A stretch of DNA of 64,000 nucleotides, taken from NCBI RefSeq assembly GCF_021023085.1, contig NZ_PGCK01000004.1, forward strand, positions 62,001 to 126,000, in the 5' to 3' direction. The translations under genes and the position numbers were made by a program. This document shows, piece after piece, positions 55,795 through 64,000 of this stretch. This stretch comes from Methanooceanicella nereidis (GTDB taxonomy: Archaea > Halobacteriota > Methanocellia > Methanocellales > Methanocellaceae). The notes below the pieces were generated by a model. It saw only the letters and a list, made by a program, of their open reading frames with translations. It did no database searches and was not told the origin of the DNA. Numbering within the stretch: the first letter of the stretch is position 1; every line of letters starts with the position of its first letter.

Positions 55795-56532
55795 ATGGAC
55801 ATTAAGATCATTGACAGGAAAACGCTGGAAAAAATAAAGAGCCTTAAGCTGCCTGAGCGAAAAGAGAGCAGCCCTTATGTCGTGCTGCACGTATATGGTG
55901 ACGGCATCCGGGCGTCGCCAAAATGGAACGCCAAGGTATACATGAATAGTAAGGGCGAGCTTAAACTGGTCACTGTTGACCTCAGTACTCTTGAGGATAT
56001 GTTATCCGGCGGCATGGGGCGCCAGAAAGAAAAAGTGCTAAAGGTGGACGATGCCGGCTGGGGGTTCCCGCTCGGGGGAGTGATGATAGGCGTCACCGAT
56101 GAAGCCCGGGTAGAGACCGGCATAGTCGAAGTAAAATATTTCCAGGGAGAGCGTTTCGAGTCAAAAGATTACCTGTATGAGACAGCGCGAGTCACAAAAG
56201 AGCTCGTATCCAGATTTAACGCAAGCCCCGAGAATACCCGTATAGAGATATGTACGGGGTATGTGAACACTATGTCAAGAACAGCCCTCCGAGAAGAGGG
56301 ATATGATGTCACCGTGGTCGAAATAAAAGGACTATTGCAGGACGAGCTGGAAAAAAGGTTCAAGGAATATGTAAAGTCGCTGGGGTATAAGAGATATTTC
56401 GACCCGAAAGAGACCCATGACATCGGATACCGTTTCAGCGAAGTCATTAAATGGATCGAAGAAAAGCCTGAAGATAGAATGAAACTGGCAAAGACAGGCT
56501 GGAAATATTTTAAGTCCGGGAGCGGTCCTTAA
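55795..56532 (+). CDS. Conserved-looking protein of unknown function, possibly RNase H-like
   Basis: 245 residues, soluble, no signal. The block VDDAGWGFPLGGVMIGVTDE (residues 81-100) recalls the first strand of RNase HII-type folds (an acidic residue followed by AGxGPLxG), and later KNIEIC-type strand TRIEICTGYVN and VTVVEIKGLLQDELE could be other strands of that fold. I do not recognise a named family. Divergent from nrdD; followed by a palindromic repeat. Confidence 0.6.
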   Translation: MDIKIIDRKTLEKIKSLKLPERKESSPYVVLHVYGDGIRASPKWNAKVYMNSKGELKLVTVDLSTLEDMLSGGMGRQKEKVLKVDDAGWGFPLGGVMIGVTDEARVETGIVEVKYFQGERFESKDYLYETARVTKELVSRFNASPENTRIEICTGYVNTMSRTALREEGYDVTVVEIKGLLQDELEKRFKEYVKSLGYKRYFDPKETHDIGYRFSEVIKWIEEKPEDRMKLAKTGWKYFKSGSGP

Positions 56533-56587
56533 ATGTCATAAGTCCTTTGATCCCTGTTTTGTCTATATTCTTTATCATTATATATCG

Positions 56588-56759
56588 CACAAAGGTAACT
56601 AAGGACCATTGTTTCTCACCACGAAGCGCACAAGGGGCTCGAGGGTTCACAAAGGACTTTTTAGAAGATTTATATCATATACTTAAAAAAAATTAGTGGT
56701 CCTTATTCGCCTTCGTGCGCTTCGTGGTGAGAAACAGTGGTCCTTAGTTACCTTTGTGA
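56588..56759. repeat. Dispersed palindromic repeat, copy 4
   Basis: Nested palindrome: CACAAAGGTAACTAAGGACC with GGTCCTTAGTTACCTTTGTG, then CTCACCACGAAGCGCACAAG with CGTGCGCTTCGTGGTGAG, and the core GGACTTTTTAGAAG ... TTAGTGGTCC. It is the most symmetrical copy, placed between the convergent 55795 gene and radB. Confidence 0.9.
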
Positions 56760-56850
56760 TGGACTTGATCAAAGAGGGACTCGCATTCAAATTAAAAATA
56801 TTACTGGACAGAACTCTAAATGATTAACACTTATTAGTCTGATAAAAAAA

Positions 56851-57528
56851 TTATACTATGCCGTTCTCTGTTATTGTGAACTCGGCGCAACCGCCCTCCG
56901 GCATAGACCTGTGCTTCTTCAGTGTCGCCATGCGCTTGCCGATCCCGGTCCTTGTCAGCTGGACTATGACCTTGCTAAGGTGTTCGAGCATGTTGCCGCC
57001 CACGGCGCGAAGCTCCTCCTTATCGACATCCATGTAGATCTGGTTCGTTATAATGACAGCAACGTTGTGCTTTCTCGCCAGTCCCAGCAATAACGTCATC
57101 TGGTTCGCGAGCTCTCTCTTTAATAGCATGCTGTCTTTGGCCTCAAGCTCAATCCGGTACAGTGCGGTAGCGGAATCCAGGATGATCAATCCCACATTTT
57201 CCCTGACAAGTTTTTCGGTGTCCTTAATGGCCACGTATTGTTCTTCGAAGCTTGTCGGCGAGAAAACGATCATGTGCCTTGCGACATCTAAAGCGTTATC
57301 ACCCGCTATCTGCCTGAAACGATCTGTGGAAAAGCCTTCGGTGTCGATATAGATGACTTTTTTACCTGACCTTAAAGTATTGATGGCAGATTGTAAGCAT
57401 ATATTAGTCTTACCGCTCGCCGGCTCTCCGTAAAGCTGGGAGATGGTGCCTGCTTCAAATCCTCCCCCGAGGAGCTCGTCGAGAGCTTTAGAGCCTGTGG
57501 GTAGCCTTTTAATGACCGTTTCTTTCAT
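56851..57528 (-). CDS. radB: DNA repair and recombination protein RadB
   Basis: 225 residues. RadB is a short archaeal RecA/RadA paralogue without the N-terminal HhH domain; it binds DNA and modulates RadA. Walker A is YGEPASGKTNIC, Walker B is VGLIILDSATALYRIE, with LPTGSKALDELLGGGFE at the N-terminus. Length is typical. It is divergent from the RuvC-like gene at 57730. Confidence 0.95.
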   Translation of the reverse strand: MKETVIKRLPTGSKALDELLGGGFEAGTISQLYGEPASGKTNICLQSAINTLRSGKKVIYIDTEGFSTDRFRQIAGDNALDVARHMIVFSPTSFEEQYVAIKDTEKLVRENVGLIILDSATALYRIELEAKDSMLLKRELANQMTLLLGLARKHNVAVIITNQIYMDVDKEELRAVGGNMLEHLSKVIVQLTRTGIGKRMATLKKHRSMPEGGCAEFTITENGIV

Positions 57529-57729
57529 CGAGATTTAACCTCTATCCTATGCAACGTGATTGTTTATATCGTTGTTGGAAAGCCCGATATTCCGGCTATG
57601 AAATGCCTCCGGGAACCCCATCGGTATTATAAGTCCGTCCCACAGGCTGTATCGAATAAAATATTGAAGCGACAAATATATCCGATATCATTAGATAGTT
57701 TTTCTTGAACATAATAAGGAGGGACTTGA

Positions 57730-58506
57730 AGGAAAAACATAGTAGCCCTGATCACGTCGGATTTTACAGTATATGAGCAAGTCGTGTTCGAATTGAAAAG
57801 CAGGCGCGTGCCGTTCATTACGCTAAGGATGGATGAGCCGGTCCCTTCTAATGTCAAGGTTGTCATCACAACGACCGCGGAGGCTAAAGAGATAATGTGG
57901 GATGGCGAGCACCTTATCGTCTATGATGAGGCACATGCCACGGTCGACAGGGCTATAAACGCGCTGACCGGGACGATACATGCAGCTTCTCTTGTTGTGG
58001 GCATAGATCCGGGAAGACGCCCCGGGATCGCCGTGCTGTCCGGGGACATTGTCATAGCTGTCCATCAGGTGGGCGTGACGGAGGTCGAGCCCCTTCTTAA
58101 GAAAATAGCCCATGACTATAGCGCAAGAGTATCGCTTGTGAGAATAGGCCATGGGGCCAGGCTTATCACGACACAGATAATCAACTCTCTTCTCCAGAGC
58201 GGCTTTAAGGTCGAGCTGGTTGACGAAAGCGGCACTACCCCGTACATTGGCAAGAATATCCACACAAGCACAGTGAGGGACTTAATAGCGGCCATAAACA
58301 TCGCCAGGATCAAAGGCGTGCCCGTAGGCAAAATGGAAGTGGAGCCGTCCAAGGGCGAGATCCGCGTCATACAGGAATCAAGCCGTTCAATGTCGGAAGG
58401 CCGCGCGACCATCCCCAGGTATCTTGCGAGACAGGTCGCTCGCGGAGAGCTGACCATCGATGAGGCCATCGCGATACATAAGGGCGAGCTAAAACTGAGC
58501 GACTAA
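57730..58506 (+). CDS. RNase H/RuvC-like protein, start codon missing or shifted
   Basis: About 258 residues. The core VVGIDPGRRPGIAVLSG and VRIGHGARLITTQIINSLL match an uncharacterised archaeal family with a RuvC-like fold. The frame stays coding back to KNIVALITSDFTVYEQVVFE, but no ATG, GTG or TTG starts it there: the frame hits TGA at 57727. TTG 57726, after GGAGGG, is in another frame; deleting one G at 57731-57732 would give (M)KKNIVALITSDF. The first ordinary in-frame codon is GTG 57784, which cuts off the first strand. Head-to-head with radB. Confidence 0.75.
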   Translation, partial: RKNIVALITSDFTVYEQVVFELKSRRVPFITLRMDEPVPSNVKVVITTTAEAKEIMWDGEHLIVYDEAHATVDRAINALTGTIHAASLVVGIDPGRRPGIAVLSGDIVIAVHQVGVTEVEPLLKKIAHDYSARVSLVRIGHGARLITTQIINSLLQSGFKVELVDESGTTPYIGKNIHTSTVRDLIAAINIARIKGVPVGKMEVEPSKGEIRVIQESSRSMSEGRATIPRYLARQVARGELTIDEAIAIHKGELKLSD

Positions 58507-58717
58507 GTAGTGTGTCCCATTAGTTCTTCGATTTATATGGTCATTGACTGATGATCTTATATGATCGCTATATTTAACGCTGCACGTGAGCGTAATGTAC
58601 TGCCAGTAATATCACAATCATTAAAGATCGATAAGCTTTGATCTCATTGAAGATAAAACATAAAAAAATATCGTGATACGGCAGTTTCTTTTTCAAGATA
58701 CATGCCGTATCACATTT

Positions 58718-59671
58718 TCAATCACCGGAGGTGATCACATCCATCTCCAATTCCCTCAGGTCTTCATCCGCTGTAATGGTCTGTTCGACCCGGACGGGTT
58801 CCTTCAGGCTGTCGTCAAACCTTATTTCGCGGTCCCTTAAGATATCAACGATCCTGCTTACATGATCGTCCGTCAGTATTTCCGGCCTTGACGAAAGGTA
58901 TTCCGGGAAATCATCATATTTCAGGAACCGCACAAAGTCTTCCTTCCCCTTAATGGTGCTGTTCGTATAGAGCACGATGCTCATGACCTTCACGCCGTTA
59001 AGGTTACAGGCGTACTTCAGGTATTTATACAGTAGATGAGAGGCGCGTCGCGCCTGCTCGCCGGGAGTGGGCTTATCCTCGTATTTCCACTTCGAGTTCC
59101 AGTTCTTTGTCTCGACGCAGTATACACCTTTTCTGCCCACCACGATGTGGTCAACTCTGGCTGATTTCAGCATTTTGCCATCGAATTTTTGGCCGTTCTC
59201 GCGGGCTATCTTGACATCACTTATCACGTAATAGTCATCGCTCAGCTGTTTAAGCGCGTCCATTACGAGCAGCTCACCGTAGTATCCTTTCAGCTCGCTA
59301 CGGTACTCTCTCGTCAGTCTGTCCAGCACCTCTTTTTCGCGGTACAGGTACAGCAGGCCGTTCTCGATGATGGCCTCCCTGTTTACCTGCAGATGGTTTA
59401 TTCTCATCATGTACTCTTCGCTTTTTTTGTTCTTATTGAAGAAGAGCAGGTAATCGAGGATGAGACTTTTTCTCATGTTCTTCTTTAACGTCCTCAGCTC
59501 TCTTTCGATGAGCCTTTCCTGTCTTGACCGCTCAAGACTGATGTACTGGTCTATGGCCTCCCGCCGCTCCATCACTTCGCGGATGGTGGTACAGCTTCGC
59601 GAGACACCCATGTCGTGCAACTTGCGGATAAGGTCGTCTCCAGCCCCGCTGCTACCAATCAAAGTTGCCAT
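58718..59671 (-). CDS. NERD (nuclease-related) domain protein
   Basis: 317 residues from ATG 59671 (MATLIGSSGAGDDLIRKL); a longer reading from 59755 has a doubtful hydrophobic start. The N-terminal ~130 residues are charged coiled coil. A NERD domain follows, with GYYGELLVMDALKQL, KIARENGQKFDGK and ARVDHIVVGRKGVYCVETKNW, which carries the D-x(n)-ExK nuclease-fold residues. NERD proteins are thought to act on DNA, but activity has seldom been shown. Stands alone. Confidence 0.85.
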   Translation of the reverse strand: MATLIGSSGAGDDLIRKLHDMGVSRSCTTIREVMERREAIDQYISLERSRQERLIERELRTLKKNMRKSLILDYLLFFNKNKKSEEYMMRINHLQVNREAIIENGLLYLYREKEVLDRLTREYRSELKGYYGELLVMDALKQLSDDYYVISDVKIARENGQKFDGKMLKSARVDHIVVGRKGVYCVETKNWNSKWKYEDKPTPGEQARRASHLLYKYLKYACNLNGVKVMSIVLYTNSTIKGKEDFVRFLKYDDFPEYLSSRPEILTDDHVSRIVDILRDREIRFDDSLKEPVRVEQTITADEDLRELEMDVITSGD

Positions 59672-59755
59672 ACAAAATAAAAAGCTAGCTTTTATGCTAT
59701 AAACATTGTCATATGCGGACAGGATAAAATCTTCAAAAATAACAAATATATCCAT

Positions 59756-60125
59756 ATTTCACAGTTTTTATAGTTTATAATAGATTTTAAACTGATAAAA
59801 ACAATATCAGGCCAGTTTGAGATCACAGATATTTTTATTGTTTAAGCTGTCAGGCATCATTAACTGGATAATTCTATAAAATATCCGTTCATCAGAAAAA
59901 ATGGCTTGTTTCTTCATCGGCGGCATAATATTATAGGCTATTTTGAAATAATGGCAAAATAGCCTTTATTAAGCGTTTTAAGTAGTAATATAACGCATTA
60001 TGAAATTAGGACAATATTAACAGATTCTCGGTAAAATATTAGGTGCGCCGACCAGACATGCGTTTTTATTTTTAATAGTATATAAATAAATCCGGGCTCA
60101 AATTAAGAGTAAAGGAGGGGATAAT
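59756..60125 (+). promoter_or_regulatory. Gene-free region with TATA box and ribosome site of the 60126 gene
   Basis: AT-rich, no gene visible. TATATAAA at 60079-60086 is a good archaeal TATA box, and AAGGAGGGG at about 60112-60120 is a strong ribosome site before the GTG at 60126. Together they suggest a highly expressed product. Confidence 0.6.
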
Positions 60126-60485
60126 GTGAAAATATCTAAATTAGTTTTAGTCCTCGTTCTCGCAGTATCGATATCAGCGATCGTAATGCCCGCAAATGCA
60201 TTCTTCGGATCCCCGTTCGGCGGATTAGGATGCGGAGTACCATTCGGCGGATGCGGGTTCGGATTCCCGTTCGGGACAAGCTCGTTCACAAGCACAGCTG
60301 CGTTCCAGGCGACCAGCTCATTTAGCACTGTTGGTGGCGTCGGATTCGGATGCGGAGTACCATTCGGCGGATGCGGGTTCGGATACCCATTCGGAGGATT
60401 CGGACTGGGAAGCTGCGGATTAGGAGGCTTCGGACTGGGAAGCTGCGGATTAGGAGGCTTCGGACTGGGAAGCTGCGGATTCTAA
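60126..60485 (+). CDS. Secreted Cys/Gly/Phe-rich repeat protein
   Basis: 119 residues, GTG start. A clear signal peptide (MKISKLVLVLVLAVSISAIVMPANA) precedes a chain made mostly of Gly, Phe, Cys, Leu and Pro. Two long motifs GCGVPFGGCGFG(F/Y)PFG and three tandem copies of FGLGSCGLGG are seen. At DNA level the latter is a 30-bp direct repeat (60399-60428, 60429-60458, 60459-60482). The nine cysteines and lack of charged residues suggest a disulfide-linked or metal-binding surface or matrix protein. I know no homologue. Confidence 0.7.
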   Translation: MKISKLVLVLVLAVSISAIVMPANAFFGSPFGGLGCGVPFGGCGFGFPFGTSSFTSTAAFQATSSFSTVGGVGFGCGVPFGGCGFGYPFGGFGLGSCGLGGFGLGSCGLGGFGLGSCGF

Positions 60486-60662
60486 TAAATGAGGATAAAG
60501 GCAAAGGTGTGGGCGGTCAGGCAACGGCTTGACCGTTACAGCTTTTTATTTTATTAAATATCAATTCAAGTGGCGCATTTTTAGTTCCGGACCTATTAAA
60601 GCTATTAAAAAAGCCTCTTGTGCGTCTAAACTTTAAAAGACATGGACAGTAAACGATAGAGG

Positions 60663-61847
60663 TCACCCCTTCTCGAACCGCTCCCATGCCTGCTTTTCCG
60701 CCATTCTCATCACTGACTTGAGCGGGACTTTCATTTCCTGGGATATCAGTTTGGCGTCCTCGTACTCCACTGACACGTCGATGACCTTCCCGGACATGTC
60801 GGACGAGACCTTAAAGCGCATATCATAATAATTATCGCCTATTGTGATCTTGTAAACGTTAATTTCTCTTTTAGCTATGTACCTGTGCTTTACGGGGATC
60901 ACGCGAACCCCGAGAGAGCCTGTCTCGAGCATGATCCGCCTGGATATCGCCGGACCGTCGTCTGCTTTAGCCACGACGCGGATAAGATGGCCGCTTCGCC
61001 CCTTTTTCATCATGGCAGGTATGATGCTGACATCCCTTGCGCCCATCGATAATAGCTCTTCCACAAGGTTACCCAGCACTTCGCCGGTAACATCATCGAC
61101 GTTCGTCTCCAGCAGCTCTATCCGGTCCCCGATCAGCGCATCATCCACCTCGCAGTAAGTCACGCGAAGCACGTTAGGTATCGGAAGGTCTATATCCCCG
61201 GCACCGTAACCGATAGCGAGCGGTTTATGCTCCGGATAATACCGGCTTGATGACCGGGTATAATAAGATAGGACTGCTGCCGCCTCATGAGTCAAAAGCT
61301 CCCCGTCGAAGGGCCCGCCCTGGGTAATGACGTTCGATCCCTTTAAGACTTGAAATGTCTCTGGCAGCGGTACCGGCATGGGCCCGCATCGGGTATCTAC
61401 CATGCCCCCGCCCATGGCTGCCGGCGTCGATTGTATCACGGGGCGGCCAAGAGTATCGATCGCGGTGCATATCCCGCCTATCATAGCCACAGAAGCGATA
61501 TGTATCTTTGATCCTTTACCGTGTATCTCATCCAGGGAATCAAGGATCATGTTAACTATTTTCATAGCGTCCGTACGAACGGGTTCTTTTTCGTGCATGA
61601 TGTTGAGCTTATAAAGGGCATCCTCGCGTGATAAAAAAACGGGCCATTCTTTGGCATCCTGTTCCTTGATATAAATATTCTTTACCTTCATGCCGTTCCT
61701 GTTCTCGTCAGATATGTGGACAGGTGCCTCGCTTAGCCATTCTACCGCGGACTTGACTCTCCAGTCATTTGCCCCGCACCCGAGCAACGCGCCCAGTATC
61801 ATCTTCTCGCTCGCCCCGCAATAAGGATCAAATATCAAGCACTTCAA
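60663..61847 (-). CDS. larC: LarC: nickel-pincer cofactor nickel insertase
   Basis: 394 residues of the DUF111/LarC family. It inserts nickel into the bisthiocarboxylate pyridinium nucleotide, the last step in making the lactate racemase cofactor. LETNVDDVTGEVLGNLVEEL and KKGRSGHLIRVVA are the typical C-terminal blocks. The N-terminal motif, usually DxxxGASGDM, reads DPYCGASEKMILGALL here, so GD is replaced by EK. Bacterial larC often needs a programmed frameshift; here it is a single frame. Its partner LarB is at 3335-4105. Confidence 0.9.
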   Translation of the reverse strand: MKCLIFDPYCGASEKMILGALLGCGANDWRVKSAVEWLSEAPVHISDENRNGMKVKNIYIKEQDAKEWPVFLSREDALYKLNIMHEKEPVRTDAMKIVNMILDSLDEIHGKGSKIHIASVAMIGGICTAIDTLGRPVIQSTPAAMGGGMVDTRCGPMPVPLPETFQVLKGSNVITQGGPFDGELLTHEAAAVLSYYTRSSSRYYPEHKPLAIGYGAGDIDLPIPNVLRVTYCEVDDALIGDRIELLETNVDDVTGEVLGNLVEELLSMGARDVSIIPAMMKKGRSGHLIRVVAKADDGPAISRRIMLETGSLGVRVIPVKHRYIAKREINVYKITIGDNYYDMRFKVSSDMSGKVIDVSVEYEDAKLISQEMKVPLKSVMRMAEKQAWERFEKG

Positions 61848-62269
61848 GATCTCACCGTTCCTTGAGAATATCAGCGGCTATTATCCTTATACCTTCTTAA
61901 TTTTCATAGCAACGGATAATATGGCTGTAAGAATATTATTTAAACACAAATTATAATTATGTTTTTAGAAAATTGACCGGACAGCCCGCGCTTCTAGTAT
62001 GGAATGGCTTAAGCGCCATAAACATTGAACATAGAGAAAATTTTTGTACATAGAATAATAAATCCATTTGAATAGTTTAATTGGACAATTCTACATTCCG
62101 GTGAACAGGCCGGCCATTGTCATAAAAAGTTGCGATGGGACCGTATTACATTAGCGTTATATTAAATAGTAAACACCCTAATAGACTTATTATACGCTAT
62201 AATGCATTTTGCCGTTTGCCAGAATCCAGGCATTGATCAAGATCATATCAATTTAACACGAGGGATCAA
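61848..62269. other. Gene-free region
   Basis: About 420 AT-rich bases between divergent larC and cdc48. I see no ORF or structured element apart from GAGGG (62260-62264), the ribosome site of cdc48. Confidence 0.5.
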
Positions 62270-64000
62270 ATGAAAGAGTTGTATTTGAAGGTTGCAAAAG
62301 CGTTGCCGAGCGACTTTGGTCGAGGCATTGCACGCATAGACCCGAACACCCTCCTGGAATTGAAGCTTTCCCCGGGCGATATCATAGAGATAGAAGGAAA
62401 GCGCGCCACGGTCGCTAAAGTCTGGCGTGCAGAAAAGCAGGACTGGGGCCAGGAGATGATAAGGATAGATGGTTTCACGAGGCAGAACGCCGACGTGGGC
62501 ATCGGGGAGCGCGTTAAGGTCACCAAGGCCGCGGTCAAAGACGCACAGTACATCGTTCTCGCGCCGCCGGAAGGAACGGCCATACAGTTTAGCGGTAACG
62601 CTGTGGAGATGGTAAAACATCAGCTCTTAAAACGCCCCATCATGCCGGGGGATGTCGTACCCCTGATGAGCAGCATGACAAACCCGTTCATGGGCAGGAC
62701 CCTGTCTAACCAGGCAATACCGCTGATCGCGGTAAAGGTAGACCCCGCAGGGCCTGTCATAATCAACGAGAATACTGAGATAGAGTTGCGCGACAAGCCC
62801 GCAAGGGGCTATGAGCAGGTTCGCGCCACGGGTATCACTTACGAGGACATAGGCGGACTGAGGGAAGAGGTGCAGAGAGTCCGCGAGATGATAGAGCTTC
62901 CGATGAAGCATCCGGAGCTTTTCCAGAGACTGGGCATCGACCCGCCAAAGGGCGTGCTTCTCCACGGGCCTCCGGGAACAGGTAAAACGCTTCTTGCAAA
63001 GGCTGTCGCCAATGAATGCGGCGCTGAGTTCTTCTCCATAGCAGGGCCGGAGATCATGTCCAAGTACTACGGAGAGTCCGAGCAGCGTTTAAGGGAGATA
63101 TTCGAGAACGCTCGTGAAAGCTCCCCGTCCATAATATTCATAGACGAGCTGGACTCCATCGCCCCAAGGCGTGAGGACGTGACCGGAGAGGTCGAAAGAA
63201 GGGTGGTCGCCCAGCTCCTGACCATGATGGACGGTCTCGAGGAGAGAGGCCAGGTCGTAGTGATAGGCGCTACAAACCGTGTCGACGCCGTCGACCCCGC
63301 ACTGAGAAGAGGCGGCAGGTTTGACAGGGAGATTGAGATCGGCGTGCCTGACTCTCATGACAGGCTCGAGATACTGCAGATCCACACCAGAGGTATGCCT
63401 CTCGAGGAAGTAGACCTGGATCGCCTTGCTGCGATCACTCACGGTTTCGTAGGAGCCGATCTTTCAGGACTGGCCAAGGAAGCCGCCATGAAAGCCCTTA
63501 GAAGATATCTTCCGGAGATAGACCTCGATAAGGAGATCCCCCAGGAATTCCTGGATAAGATGAGAGTCTACAACAGCGATTTCGTATCGGCTATGAAGGA
63601 TATACAGCCTTCCGCAATGAGGGAGATATTCCTGGAGCCCACGAACACTAAATGGACAGATGTCGGCGGCATTGACGAGGCCAGGATGGAGATCATAGAG
63701 ACCATAGAATGGCCCCTGAAGAACCCGAAGAGGTTCAAGGAAATGGGCATAAAGCCGCCAAAGGGAGTCCTCTTATACGGTCCGCCAGGTACTGGCAAGA
63801 CTCTCCTGGCAAGGGCGGTCGCCACGGAGTCCGAGGCGAACTTCGTCAATATTCGCGGTCCTGAACTGCTGTCCAAGTGGGTCGGAGAGTCGGAGAAGGC
63901 GGTGCGTGAGACATTCCGTAAGGCACGCCAGGTGGCTCCGAGCGTAATATTCTTCGACGAGCTTGACGCGCTTGCCCCGGCCAGGGGAGGCGACGAGGGC
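62270..64000 (+). CDS. CDC48/VCP-family AAA+ ATPase, partial
   Basis: 577 codons visible; the C-terminus lies beyond the window. An archaeal p97: it extracts and unfolds proteins for degradation. The N-terminal substrate domain (1-180, [19 protein letters not shown]) is followed by D1 (Walker A GPPGTGKT near 241, Walker [10 protein letters not shown]) and D2 (Walker A GPPGTGKT near 505, Walker [10 protein letters not shown]). Arginine-finger and sensor motifs, GATNR and [12 protein letters not shown], are present in D1. ATG 62270 follows GAGGG by 5 bp. Confidence 0.96.
   Translation, partial: MKELYLKVAKALPSDFGRGIARIDPNTLLELKLSPGDIIEIEGKRATVAKVWRAEKQDWGQEMIRIDGFTRQNADVGIGERVKVTKAAVKDAQYIVLAPPEGTAIQFSGNAVEMVKHQLLKRPIMPGDVVPLMSSMTNPFMGRTLSNQAIPLIAVKVDPAGPVIINENTEIELRDKPARGYEQVRATGITYEDIGGLREEVQRVREMIELPMKHPELFQRLGIDPPKGVLLHGPPGTGKTLLAKAVANECGAEFFSIAGPEIMSKYYGESEQRLREIFENARESSPSIIFIDELDSIAPRREDVTGEVERRVVAQLLTMMDGLEERGQVVVIGATNRVDAVDPALRRGGRFDREIEIGVPDSHDRLEILQIHTRGMPLEEVDLDRLAAITHGFVGADLSGLAKEAAMKALRRYLPEIDLDKEIPQEFLDKMRVYNSDFVSAMKDIQPSAMREIFLEPTNTKWTDVGGIDEARMEIIETIEWPLKNPKRFKEMGIKPPKGVLLYGPPGTGKTLLARAVATESEANFVNIRGPELLSKWVGESEKAVRETFRKARQVAPSVIFFDELDALAPARGGDEG

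Overview
The window is archaeal chromosome, most likely from a methanogenic euryarchaeon. Supporting genes are TBP, RadB, CDC48, ribosomal protein S17e, a type I prenyl synthase, a NIL-ferredoxin/DUF39 homocysteine module, a UPF0200-UPF0201 fusion, DUF460, and histidine kinases with the H-box HDxNNMNQ that I associate with Methanocella/Methanosarcina relatives. Methanocellales is my best guess, but no methanogenesis gene lies here to prove it. Many genes follow a strong GGAGG-type ribosome site and several use TTG as start codon. No rRNA, tRNA, CRISPR array, prophage or transposase gene was recognised.

Layout. 1-9.3 kb: partial DUF72 gene, MinD-like ATPase, prenyl diphosphate synthase, LarB, a 1.1 kb gap with a very long inverted repeat, DUF460 protein, a membrane-anchored unknown and a glycosyltransferase. 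9.4-12.1 kb: three-gene homocysteine/sulfide-assimilation operon (DUF39-CBS, NIL-ferredoxin, COG2122). 12.3-24.7 kb: three orphan sensor kinases, a Tes-like radical SAM enzyme divergent from a TrmB regulator, MarC, a secreted unknown and TBP. 24.8-32.9 kb: ArcS-type DUF5591 protein, GNAT, Ogt, exonuclease III, three related lipoproteins, an M50 protease, CutA and a nucleotidyltransferase. 33-37.4 kb: 2-hydroxyacid dehydrogenase, threonyl-tRNA synthetase with a possible Thr-rich leader ORF, and a PQQ-type propeller protein. 37.8-41.9 kb: S17e-dapA-dapB, a structured GC-rich element, a 28-bp tandem array, a ferredoxin and asd. 42.2-52.5 kb: a P-type-ATPase-like protein lacking every catalytic motif, RNase Z, a four-gene operon ending in two MFS transporters, small membrane proteins and NrdG. 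53-64 kb: NrdD, RadB, a RuvC-like protein, a NERD nuclease-domain protein, a Cys/Gly/Phe-rich secreted protein, LarC and CDC48 (cut by the window end).

Functional links. Asd makes aspartate semialdehyde, which DapA/DapB take to lysine and which the DUF39/NIL/COG2122 proteins are thought to convert to homocysteine. LarB and LarC make the nickel-pincer cofactor. NrdD and NrdG supply deoxynucleotides anaerobically. RadB, Ogt and exonuclease III serve DNA repair.

Most unusual items: the motif-less P-type ATPase homologue (42254-44284); the cloverleaf-like 162-nt element plus 28-bp tandem array between dapB and asd; the Thr-codon-rich short ORF before thrS; a four-copy palindromic repeat family; two genes that lack a normal start codon; a histone-H1-like tail on DapA; and a secreted Cys/Gly/Phe repeat protein.
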